Below are positions 1 to 6,639 of a stretch of 17,813 nucleotides of DNA, piece after piece. The position numbers and the translations under genes are program-made. Below the pieces are notes generated by a model, which was given only the letters and a program-made list of their open reading frames with translations, was not told the origin of the DNA and searched no databases. How positions within the stretch are numbered: the first letter of the stretch is position 1; each line of letters begins with the position of its first letter. This stretch comes from Pullichristensenella sp002068815 (lineage in GTDB: Bacteria; Bacillota; Clostridia; Christensenellales; Aristaeellaceae). The stretch is from assembly GCA_040772885.1 (NCBI GenBank), contig JAXGXF010000022.1:1-17813 (forward strand), written 5' to 3'.

Positions 1-20
1 GTTTTCACCCCCCCGGCGGC

Positions 21-50
21 GCCCGCCCGGCGGGCCCCGCTTTTCTTTTT
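21..50 (+). terminator. Possible intrinsic terminator of an upstream gene
   Basis: A GC-only inverted repeat (GCCCGC at 21-26, GCGGGC at 30-35, 3-nt loop) is followed by a T-rich stretch at 41-50. It would end transcription of a gene lying left of the window. Other pairings of this very GC-rich stretch are possible, and five bases separate the stem from the T run, so the call is moderate. Confidence 0.4.
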
Positions 51-60
51 GCCCGTTCGA

Positions 61-69
61 TGCTATAAT
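61..69 (+). promoter_or_regulatory. Extended -10 promoter for the DUF89 gene
   Basis: TGCTATAAT at 61-69 is a perfect extended -10 element (TG, one base, TATAAT). No good -35 hexamer is seen 17 bases upstream, where the sequence is only T-rich; extended -10 promoters tolerate this. Transcription would start near 76, leaving a very short leader with the ribosome site GGAGGGG at 77-83. Confidence 0.6.
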
Positions 70-91
70 AGGAATTTGGAGGGGATTTTTC

Positions 92-982
92 ATGCGTTTG
101 ACCGGAGACTGCATCCACTGCATCATCGACCACCACTGGGCGCTCGTCAAGGACTGCCCCGACGGCGCGAAGCGGGAACGGTTCATGCGCGAGGCCGTGC
201 GCGTACTCTCGGAGAGCGACCCGGAGCTTCCGCCGCCGGTTCCGACCTCGAAGCTGCAGGAGGCCTATCGGCGGATGTTCCCCGGCGAGAACCGCTACGA
301 GGAGCCGAAGCGCGCGTACAACGAGCTGCTTATGCGCCACCTGCCGGAGCTCCGCGAGCGCGCGTTCAGAGCGCGGGACCCCTTGAAGCTCGCGGTGTGG
401 ATGGCGATGGCCGGGAACTACATAGACTTCGGCGTGCTCAAGGAGATCGACGACGACCGGCTCATGGAGACGATCCTGACGCCGGACGAGGACGCGCTGA
501 ACCCGGACGAGCTGCAAAACCTGCGCGGCGACCTCGAAAAGACCCGTCGGCTCACGTATTGCCTCGACAACTGCGGCGAGATCGTGCTGGACAGGCTCCT
601 GATGGAGGTCATCCGGAGCCGGTACCCGCGGATCGAGATCACGGCGCTCGCCAGGGGCCTGCCGGTCCTGAACGACGCGACGGCCGAGGACGCGCGCTTT
701 GTCGGCGTCGACGAGGTCGCGCAGGTCGTCGGCAACGGCTCGAACATCTGCGGCACGCAGCTCGAGTTTTTAAGCGCCGAGGCGCTCGCGGCCGTCCGGG
801 GCGCCGACCTCGTGGTCGCGAAGGGGCAGGGGAACTTCGAGACGCTCTCCGGAACCGGGCTCAACATCTACTACCTGTTCCTGTGCAAGTGCAGGCTGTA
901 CGCTCCGCTGTTCGGCATGGAATTCATGCGCGGGCAATTGGTCAACGAGCGCCGTTTTGCGGTTGACAACGCGCCCCTATAG
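92..982 (+). CDS. DUF89 / ARMT1-like metal-dependent phosphatase
   Basis: A 296-residue cytosolic protein of the DUF89 family, whose characterised members are metal-dependent phosphatases proposed to remove damaged or excess sugar phosphates and similar metabolites. Seen directly: an N-terminal CxxC pair (C7, C10) typical of the stand-alone prokaryotic branch; the metal-site signature DNCGE at 159-163; and KGQGNFE at 244-250, another hallmark of the family. Length is normal for the stand-alone form. The ATG at 92 is chosen because GGAGGGG lies 8 bases upstream. It is the first gene after an extended -10 promoter and is followed by pth after 45 bases, but pth seems to have its own promoter inside the end of this gene. 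The exact substrate cannot be told from sequence. Confidence 0.85.
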   Translation: MRLTGDCIHCIIDHHWALVKDCPDGAKRERFMREAVRVLSESDPELPPPVPTSKLQEAYRRMFPGENRYEEPKRAYNELLMRHLPELRERAFRARDPLKLAVWMAMAGNYIDFGVLKEIDDDRLMETILTPDEDALNPDELQNLRGDLEKTRRLTYCLDNCGEIVLDRLLMEVIRSRYPRIEITALARGLPVLNDATAEDARFVGVDEVAQVVGNGSNICGTQLEFLSAEALAAVRGADLVVAKGQGNFETLSGTGLNIYYLFLCKCRLYAPLFGMEFMRGQLVNERRFAVDNAPL

Positions 983-992
983 GCATTACAAT
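963..992 (+). promoter_or_regulatory. Near-consensus sigma-A promoter for pth-mfd
   Basis: TTGACA at 963-968 and TACAAT at 987-992 are separated by 18 bases, an 11 of 12 match to the housekeeping consensus. The -35 hexamer lies inside the last codons of the DUF89 gene and the -10 lies just after its stop codon. Predicted start near 999, leaving a leader of about 29 bases before pth. Confidence 0.75.
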
Positions 993-1027
993 GGTTGTTC
1001 AAGGCGGTTTTTCCGGGGAGGATGCAG

Positions 1028-1600
1028 ATGGTTGTTGTGGTGGGGCTGGGCAACCCCGGCCGGAAGTATGAGCACACGCGGCACAACGTGGGCTTTGACG
1101 TCGTCGACGTGCTCGCGCAGCGAAACAACATATCGCTCGCCCGGCTCAAGTGCAAGGCCGTCGTCGGCGAGGGGGCGATCGCCGGCAGGCGCTGCGCGCT
1201 CGCGCTCCCGCAGACGTTCATGAATCTGAGCGGCGAATCGGTCGTCGAGCTCGTGAACTGGTACAAGCCCGAAAGGGACGAGCTGATCGTCTGCTACGAC
1301 GACGTCGACCTCCCGGAGGGCAAGCTGCGCTTCCGCGCCTCCGGCAGCGCCGGCACGCACAACGGCATGCGCAGCGTCATCTACCTGCTCGGCCGGGACG
1401 ACTTCCCGCGCGTGCGCGTGGGCATCGGCCGCCCCCCGGAGGGCTGGGAGCTCGCGGACTACGTGTTGACCGGCTACAGGACGGCGGAGCTTCGCAAGAC
1501 CATGTTCGACGCGTACGTCGCCGCCGCCGAGGCGGTCGAGCATCTGATCCGGGAGGGGCCGGACGCGGCGCGGTCGTTTGTCGCGTCCTTCAACGGGTGA
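1028..1600 (+). CDS. pth: Peptidyl-tRNA hydrolase
   Basis: A 190-residue cytosolic esterase that frees tRNA from peptidyl-tRNAs dropped by stalled ribosomes; essential in most bacteria. The N-terminus GLGNPG followed by TRHNVGF is diagnostic. Visible functional residues are N9, catalytic H19, N66 (in FMNLSG), D91 (in the DDVDLP loop) and N112 (in GTHNGM), matching the known active-site set of the family. The ATG at 1028 is preferred because GGGGAGG at 1015-1021 lies 6 bases before it; the ATG at 1022 abuts the ribosome site, and a TTG at 995 would add a tail unlike the family. It is followed by mfd after 19 bases, a common pairing in Gram-positive bacteria, so the two are probably cotranscribed from the promoter at 963-992. 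Confidence 0.96.
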   Translation: MVVVVGLGNPGRKYEHTRHNVGFDVVDVLAQRNNISLARLKCKAVVGEGAIAGRRCALALPQTFMNLSGESVVELVNWYKPERDELIVCYDDVDLPEGKLRFRASGSAGTHNGMRSVIYLLGRDDFPRVRVGIGRPPEGWELADYVLTGYRTAELRKTMFDAYVAAAEAVEHLIREGPDAARSFVASFNG

Positions 1601-1619
1601 CTTGGCGATGGAGGTTGGC

Positions 1620-4600
1620 ATGCTCGACAACCTGGGATGTCTTTTCCGGCCGCTCGACGACGTAAAGGAATTTCACGCGCTGAAACAGGCGCTCTCCCGC
1701 CCGGGGGTCGCGCTGGCCTGCGGGCTCGACGAGTCGCAGAGGCTGCACATGGTCGCGGCGCTGTCCCGCGCCCTGCAGCGGCCGGTGCTGTTCGTCGCGT
1801 CGAACGACATGGCCGCGCAGCGCGTCGTGGAGGACTTCAACCAGCTCTTTGACGGCGGCGCGGTGATGCTGCCGGGGCGCGACGTGTCGTTTCTCCGGAC
1901 GACGGCGTCGAGCCGCGAGCTCTCGATGCGAAGGCTGGAGGCGCTCGGCGCGGCCGCGACCGGCGCATTGCACGCGCTCGTCGTGCCGGCGGACGCGCTG
2001 CTCAACCGCCTCGCGCCGAAGGAGCAGTTTTTAAAGAACGCGGTCGAGGTGGCGCTCGGCATGCGCGTCAACCCGACCGGGCTCGTCGAAAAACTCGTGC
2101 GCGCGGGCTACGAGCGCGTGCAGGTCGTCGAGGCGCGCGGCCAGTGCGCGCTGCGCGGCGGCATTCTGGATGTCTACCCGGTCGGCACGCTGAACGCGCT
2201 CCGGCTCGAGTTCTTCGACGACGAGGTCGATTCCCTGCGCACGTTTGACGTGATGACGCAGCGGTCGATCGCGAAGCTCGATTCCGCGCGGCTGTACCCG
2301 GCGAGCGAGATGCTCTTGGAGGACAGCGACGGCCTGCGCGCGGCGCACGCCCTGAAGCAGCTCTTGAACAGCCGCGCGGGGGCGCTGCGCGGCGGCGACC
2401 GGCAGAGGCGGCTCGAGCGCGAGTTCGACCTGATGCCCTACGAGGACTTTTTGAAGCTGACCGGCGAGGGCGAGCAGCGCCGAAGCGCGCGGCCCGGCGA
2501 GAGCGCGGTCGAGCGAAACTTCATGGAGGCGCTCTCTGCGCTCGAGACCGGCCGGAATTTCGACGGCGCGGACGCGATCCTCCCGGTGCTGCTGAACTAC
2601 TCGTCGACCGCGCTCGACTACCTCGAGAATCCGATCGTCGTGTTCGACCAGCCGGACAGGCTCCGCGAGCGCGCGCACAACCGCTGGCTCGAGTTCAAGG
2701 AGCAGTTCACCGCCGCGCTCGAGCACGACGAGGCGCTGCCGAAGCAGGCGGAACTCCTGTTCACGTGGGACCGGATTCTCGCGCGCGCGGACGGCATGTC
2801 CATCGCCGCGCTCTACCCGTTTTTGCGCTCCGACCCGGATTTTACGCCGACCGCCGTCGTATCCTTCGAGGGCCGGAACGCGACCTCCTACATGGGCAAC
2901 ATCCCCGAGCTCGCGCGCGACCTCGCGCGCTGGGAGGCGGACGGCTGGACGGTCGCGCTGCTCTCCGGCGGCGCCGCGCGCGCGCGGAGGCTCGAGTCGT
3001 CGCTCGACCAGCAGCAGATCGAGGCGCATTTTTCCGAGGACATGCCGGAGATATTGCCGCGGGGCGCGGCGACGATCCTTCCGACGACGGTCAACCGCGG
3101 CTTCCTCTATCCCTCGATCAAGTTCGCGGTCGTCGCCGAGGGCGACATCTACGGCGTCAACCGCCAGAAGGCGCGCGCGCGCGCGAAGTCCGGCGAGAAG
3201 CTCGCGGCGTTTACGGACCTCACCGTCGGCGACTACGTCGTGCACGAGAACCACGGCGTCGGGCAGTACATGGGCACCGTCCGGCTCGCGAGCGACGGGA
3301 CGTATCGCGATTTTCTGCACATACGCTACCAGGGCGCCGACAAGCTGTATGTGCCGACCGACCAGCTCGACCGCGTGCAGAAGTACATCGGCTCCGAGGG
3401 CGAGGCGCCCAAGCTCAACCGGCTCTCCGGCGGCGAGTGGCAGCGGCAGAAGGCGCGCGTCAAGGCGTCGATTCAGGAGATCGCGGGCGAATTGATCAAG
3501 CTGTACGCGCACCGCGAGTCGGCCGCCGGCCACGCGTTCGACCCGGACACGCCCTGGCAGCGCGAGTTCGAGGACGGCTTCCCCTACGAGGAGACGCCGG
3601 ACCAGTTGGCCGCGATCGAGGACATCAAGCGCGACATGGAGAAGCCGAAGATCATGGACAGGCTTCTCTGCGGCGACGTCGGCTACGGAAAGACCGAGGT
3701 CGCGCTGCGCGCGATCTTCAAGTGCGTGATGGGCGGCAAGCAGGCCGCTCTGCTCGCGCCGACGACGATACTCGTCCAGCAGCACTACGCGACGATGATG
3801 AACCGCTTCCACGGCTTCCCGGTGCGCGTCGAGACCCTGAGCCGCTTCAAGACCTCGGCAGAGCAGAAGGAAGTGCTGAAAAAGCTCGAGTCCGGCGGGC
3901 TCGACGTCGTGATCGGCACGCACAGGTTATTAAACAAGGACGTCGCGTTCAAGGACTTGGGCCTGCTCGTCGTCGACGAGGAGCAGCGGTTCGGCGTCTC
4001 GCACAAGGAGACGATCAAGAGGATCAAGCGGTCGGTCGACGTATTGACCCTGACCGCGACACCGATCCCCAGAACCCTGCACATGTCGATGGTCGGCATC
4101 CGCGACATGAGCCTATTGCAGTCGCCGCCCGAGGAGCGGTACCCGGTCCAGACCTACGTCGTCGAGTACACGGACGGGCTCGTGCGCGACGCGATCCTCC
4201 GGGAATTGTCTCGCGGCGGGCAGATCTACGTGCTCAACAACCGCGTGCAGACGATCGACGTCACCTTCCAGCGCCTCAAGAAGCTCGTCCCCGAGGCCCG
4301 GATCGCGATCGGCCACGGCCAGATGCGCGAGCAGGCGCTCGAGGACGTGATGCTCGACTTCTACGAGGGCAAGTTCGACGTGCTGCTCTGCACGACGATC
4401 ATCGAGGCCGGGCTCGACGTGCCGCGCGCGAACACCCTGATCGTGCTCGACGCCGACCGCTTCGGGCTCGCGCAACTGTATCAATTGCGGGGCCGCGTCG
4501 GGCGCTCGAACCGGCTCGCGTACGCCTATCTCACCGTCAATCCCGCGAAGGTGCTGACCGAGGCCGCCGACAAGCGGCTGAACGCCATCCGCGAGTTCAC

Positions 4601-5234
4601 CGAGTTCGGCTCGGGCTTTCGCGTCGCGATGCGCGATCTGGAAATCCGCGGCGCGGGCAACCTGCTCGGCGCGGAGCAGTCCGGCTTCATGGCGTCGGTC
4701 GGCTACGACCTGTACGTGAAGATGATCGAGGAGAGCGTGCGCGAGCTGCGCGGCGACGCCTCGCAGGGCGACGTCGAGACGCGCGTCGACCTCAAGGTGG
4801 ACGCGTACCTGCCGCAGGAGTACGTGACGAGCGACATCCTGCGCGTCGAGATGTACAAGCGCATCGCGTCCATCCGCAACCGCGACAGCCGCGAGGACCT
4901 GATCGAGGAGCTCGTCGACCGCTTCGGCGACCCGAACCGCCCGGTGATGAACCTCGTCGAGATCGCGCATCTGAAGGCGCTGTGCGAGAAGCTCGGCATC
5001 GACAACGTCAGCATGAAGGGCGGCGACATGGTGCTGCGCTTCGCGATCTCGGCAAACCCCGACGTGCTGCGCCTTTTGACCGCGGTCAAGAAGCACGAGC
5101 GGAAGCTCAGGATGGTCGGCTCGAACCCGCCGTCTCTCTACTACTTCGACGGCAAAAAGACCGCCGAGGAGCTGCTCCCCGGCGCGGTGAGGATCATGGA
5201 GGACATCGTCGGCGCGGTGTTTAAGAGGGATTGA
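1620..5234 (+). CDS. mfd: Transcription-repair coupling factor Mfd
   Basis: A 1204-residue DNA translocase that removes RNA polymerase stalled at DNA lesions and recruits UvrA for excision repair. Domain order is complete: a UvrB-like N-terminal module (about 1-350), a linker domain, the CarD-like RNA-polymerase interaction domain beginning near residue 533 (VGDYVVHENHGVG), the superfamily 2 motor with Walker A GYGKT at 688-692 and the DEEQ box at 786-789, TATPIPRT, a QLRGRVGRS motif VI, and the C-terminal autoinhibitory domain (about 1040-1204). The ATG at 1620 has GGAGG 5 bases upstream; the ATG at 1608 has no comparable site. It lies 19 bases after pth and is the last gene of this unit. 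Length is slightly above the usual 1150-1180. No frameshift or missing motif was noticed. Confidence 0.98.
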   Translation: MLDNLGCLFRPLDDVKEFHALKQALSRPGVALACGLDESQRLHMVAALSRALQRPVLFVASNDMAAQRVVEDFNQLFDGGAVMLPGRDVSFLRTTASSRELSMRRLEALGAAATGALHALVVPADALLNRLAPKEQFLKNAVEVALGMRVNPTGLVEKLVRAGYERVQVVEARGQCALRGGILDVYPVGTLNALRLEFFDDEVDSLRTFDVMTQRSIAKLDSARLYPASEMLLEDSDGLRAAHALKQLLNSRAGALRGGDRQRRLEREFDLMPYEDFLKLTGEGEQRRSARPGESAVERNFMEALSALETGRNFDGADAILPVLLNYSSTALDYLENPIVVFDQPDRLRERAHNRWLEFKEQFTAALEHDEALPKQAELLFTWDRILARADGMSIAALYPFLRSDPDFTPTAVVSFEGRNATSYMGNIPELARDLARWEADGWTVALLSGGAARARRLESSLDQQQIEAHFSEDMPEILPRGAATILPTTVNRGFLYPSIKFAVVAEGDIYGVNRQKARARAKSGEKLAAFTDLTVGDYVVHENHGVGQYMGTVRLASDGTYRDFLHIRYQGADKLYVPTDQLDRVQKYIGSEGEAPKLNRLSGGEWQRQKARVKASIQEIAGELIKLYAHRESAAGHAFDPDTPWQREFEDGFPYEETPDQLAAIEDIKRDMEKPKIMDRLLCGDVGYGKTEVALRAIFKCVMGGKQAALLAPTTILVQQHYATMMNRFHGFPVRVETLSRFKTSAEQKEVLKKLESGGLDVVIGTHRLLNKDVAFKDLGLLVVDEEQRFGVSHKETIKRIKRSVDVLTLTATPIPRTLHMSMVGIRDMSLLQSPPEERYPVQTYVVEYTDGLVRDAILRELSRGGQIYVLNNRVQTIDVTFQRLKKLVPEARIAIGHGQMREQALEDVMLDFYEGKFDVLLCTTIIEAGLDVPRANTLIVLDADRFGLAQLYQLRGRVGRSNRLAYAYLTVNPAKVLTEAADKRLNAIREFTEFGSGFRVAMRDLEIRGAGNLLGAEQSGFMASVGYDLYVKMIEESVRELRGDASQGDVETRVDLKVDAYLPQEYVTSDILRVEMYKRIASIRNRDSREDLIEELVDRFGDPNRPVMNLVEIAHLKALCEKLGIDNVSMKGGDMVLRFAISANPDVLRLLTAVKKHERKLRMVGSNPPSLYYFDGKKTAEELLPGAVRIMEDIVGAVFKRD

Positions 5235-5354
5235 CAGAATCGGAATTTTCTGATACGGTGGCGTCGACGGGCGGCGCAGGGGCGGATTCGCTTCGGACGT
5301 TGTGCCAAGGGCGCGAGCATTTGGCGTCTGTTGATCGCACGTCCTTGTATTTTT

Positions 5355-5378
5355 ACGGGGCCCCTTATCGGGCCCCGT
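5355..5378. terminator. GC-rich hairpin between convergent mfd and the binding-protein gene
   Basis: A perfect 9-bp stem (ACGGGGCCC at 5355-5363, GGGCCCCGT at 5370-5378) with a 6-base loop lies 120 bases after mfd and 5 bases from the minus-strand stop codon. The + side is followed by TCTATTATT, only partly T-rich, and the minus side has no T run, so it may stop transcription from either side imperfectly. The 120 bases between mfd and this hairpin (5235-5354) hold nothing I can recognise. Confidence 0.55.
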
Positions 5379-5383
5379 GTCTA

Positions 5384-6250
5384 TTATTGGTACAGCGCGC
5401 CCACGATCTCGGAAAGCCCCTCGACGATCCTCGGCCCGGGGCGCGAGACGAGGTCCTCGTCGACCGCGTACACCCTGCCCTCTTTGACAGCGCGGAGCCC
5501 CGCGTAGTTCGGGAGCGCCGCGAACTGCTCGACGACCGCGCCGTCGCCTACGTAGTCCGAGATCAGAATCACGTCCGGGTCGAGCGCGACGATGCCCTCG
5601 GGGCTGTACATCGGCCAGGCGTATTGGGCGTCCGCGGCGGCGTTCTTCGCGCCCGCCATGCGGATGAGCTCGTCGAGGAAGGTTCCGGGGCCGGCGGAGT
5701 AATCGCCGAACTCGCCGAACGACAGCGCGAAGTAGACGGTCGGGGCGTCGACGCCGCGGTCGATGGCCGAGAGCGCCGCGACCTGCTTGTCCGTGATCTC
5801 CTCGAGCAGCGGCCCGGGGTCGGCGCCGACGATCCGGGCGATCCGCGCGATTCCCGAGAGCACCTCGCCGTAGTCGTCCGGCTCGACGCACACGACCGTG
5901 AGCCCGAGCGATTCGAGCTTCTCGACGGCGTCGATCTGCAGCTTCGTCGAGGCGAACACGACGTCCGGCTGCGCAGCCGCGATCAATTCGACGTTCGGCC
6001 CGGAGTAGTCGCCCATCCTGGGGATTGCGGCGGCCTCCGCCGGGTAGTCGCTGTACGTGTCCGCGCCGACGACCTTGTCCCCGACGCCGAGCGCGTAAAG
6101 GATCTCCGTGTTCGCCGGCGTCAGCGAGACGATCCGCTCCGGCACCCTGTCGAGCGAGACCGCCCGCCCGAGCCCGTCGATCACCTCCGCCGCCGCGGCG
6201 CCCATCGCCAGCAGCAGCACCAGAAGCCAAACCAGTATCCTTCTCTTCAC
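5384..6250 (-). CDS. Cobalamin-type ABC transporter substrate-binding protein
   Basis: A 288-residue exported binding protein of the helical-backbone (TroA/BtuF/FepB) class. Seen: an N-terminal signal peptide (KRR, then a hydrophobic stretch, cleavage likely after AAAA near residue 21), followed by SLTPANTEILYALG and DYSDYP, typical of BtuF-like vitamin B12 or corrinoid binding proteins. The minus-strand start is a GTG at 6250-6248 with AAGGAGG 5 bases upstream. A cobalamin riboswitch in its leader supports B12 or a related corrinoid as ligand over iron-siderophore. Two oddities: the signal peptide has no lipobox cysteine although Gram-positive binding proteins are normally lipoproteins, and no permease or ATPase gene lies next to it, so the rest of the transporter must be elsewhere. 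Fold certain; ligand inferred from the riboswitch. Confidence 0.88.
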   Translation of the reverse strand: MKRRILVWLLVLLLAMGAAAAEVIDGLGRAVSLDRVPERIVSLTPANTEILYALGVGDKVVGADTYSDYPAEAAAIPRMGDYSGPNVELIAAAQPDVVFASTKLQIDAVEKLESLGLTVVCVEPDDYGEVLSGIARIARIVGADPGPLLEEITDKQVAALSAIDRGVDAPTVYFALSFGEFGDYSAGPGTFLDELIRMAGAKNAAADAQYAWPMYSPEGIVALDPDVILISDYVGDGAVVEQFAALPNYAGLRAVKEGRVYAVDEDLVSRPGPRIVEGLSEIVGALYQ

Positions 6251-6307
6251 CGGGTCCTCCTTCTCGCGGCCCTCCGCCGCGAAAGCAATGTATCCATCCG
6301 CAAGGAG
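6250..6307 (-). promoter_or_regulatory. Probable expression platform of the riboswitch
   Basis: Between the aptamer and the GTG start (minus strand) lie CTCCTT (6307-6302), a perfect 7-bp hairpin (arms 6282-6276 and 6270-6264, loop GGAGG) and the ribosome site AAGGAGG (6262-6256). CTCCTT can pair with six bases of that site, AAGGAG. No T run follows the hairpin, so control of translation is more likely than premature termination. The pairing is visible; the mechanism is inferred. Confidence 0.5.
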
Positions 6308-6526
6308 CGTCCGCCAAGGTCTCCTGACTCGGTTTCACATTCCGCGGTGAATTTGCCAATTCTCCGAATTGTCAAATTCAGTCGGCTTCGTCGACTTGAA
6401 ATTCCTTCGGAATTTCAACCTTGCCGCCTTCCCATTCATTTTGAACAGTGGCATTTCGGCGCGGAATCCACCTTACAGTAGCGGGGGCTGTGCCGGTCTC
6501 GCACCGGCTTCCCTTGACGCGGACCG
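6305..6526 (-). promoter_or_regulatory. Cobalamin riboswitch
   Basis: On the minus strand the leader carries the conserved elements of the cobalamin riboswitch in the right order: GGGAA (6513-6509), a GCCGGT/ACCGGC stem with a 5-base loop (6508-6492), GCCCCCGCTACTGTAA (6488-6473), GCCACTG (6452-6446), GGGAAGGC, two AT-rich peripheral hairpins, and the B12 box AGTCAGGAGACC (about 6329-6318). The closing stem pairs GTCCGC (6524-6519) with GCGGAC (6314-6309). One peripheral arm is TTGAAATTC/GAATTTCAA (6418-6396); another is nested GAATTTG/CAAATTC (6379-6349). The long peripheral region suggests an adenosylcobalamin-type aptamer. It should reduce expression of the downstream binding protein when cobalamin is plentiful. 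Confidence 0.93.
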
Positions 6527-6542
6527 CGGATGAACCGCATCC

Positions 6543-6571
6543 AGTATACACATTTTTAGGAATCCGCGCAA
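6543..6571 (-). promoter_or_regulatory. Promoter of the riboswitch/binding-protein transcript
   Basis: On the minus strand TTGCGC (6571-6566) and TATACT (6548-6543) are 17 bases apart. The start would fall near 6536, about ten bases before the first riboswitch stem, which fits well. The -10 is strong and the -35 weak. Confidence 0.55.
6545..6550 (+). promoter_or_regulatory. Candidate -10 element for the serpin gene, overlapping the divergent promoter
   Basis: TATACA on the + strand overlaps the minus-strand TATACT because both share the palindrome GTATAC. No good -35 is present 16-18 bases upstream; TTGACG at 6514-6519 is 25 bases away, too far. No better promoter was seen before the serpin, so this is a weak candidate. 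Confidence 0.25.
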
Positions 6572-6598
6572 GCGGGGAACCCGGCGGGAGTTCCCTGC
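6572..6598. repeat. Inverted repeat in the serpin leader
   Basis: GCGGGGAAC (6572-6580) and GTTCCCTGC (6590-6598) form a 9-bp stem with one G-T pair and a 9-base loop. It touches the -35 of the minus-strand promoter and lies in the presumed 5' leader of the serpin, 27 bases before its ribosome site. It could be an operator for a regulator or an RNA hairpin; no T run follows, so it is not a typical terminator. Confidence 0.5.
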
Positions 6599-6639
6599 GT
6601 CTTAATCGGTGTACAGGAAAGAGATGGGAGGGATCGGGG

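Noticed and set aside
995..1027. TTG-initiated extension of pth
   Set aside because: It overlaps the predicted transcription start and adds residues foreign to the family; the ATG at 1028 has proper spacing.
2031..3923. Long minus-strand open frame (630 codons) inside mfd
   Set aside because: Antisense to mfd in a GC-rich genome where stop codons are rare; Arg-, Val- and Leu-rich with no recognisable motif.
6396..6418. AT-rich palindrome as an operator or mobile-element end
   Set aside because: It is explained as a peripheral hairpin of the cobalamin riboswitch.
5231..6481. Plus-strand open frame opposite the binding protein and riboswitch
   Set aside because: Antisense to a recognisable protein and running into a structured RNA; no ribosome site or motif.
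6448..6639. Upstream in-frame extension of the serpin
   Set aside because: It would be translated from the complement of the riboswitch; the signal peptide and ribosome site fix the start at 6640.
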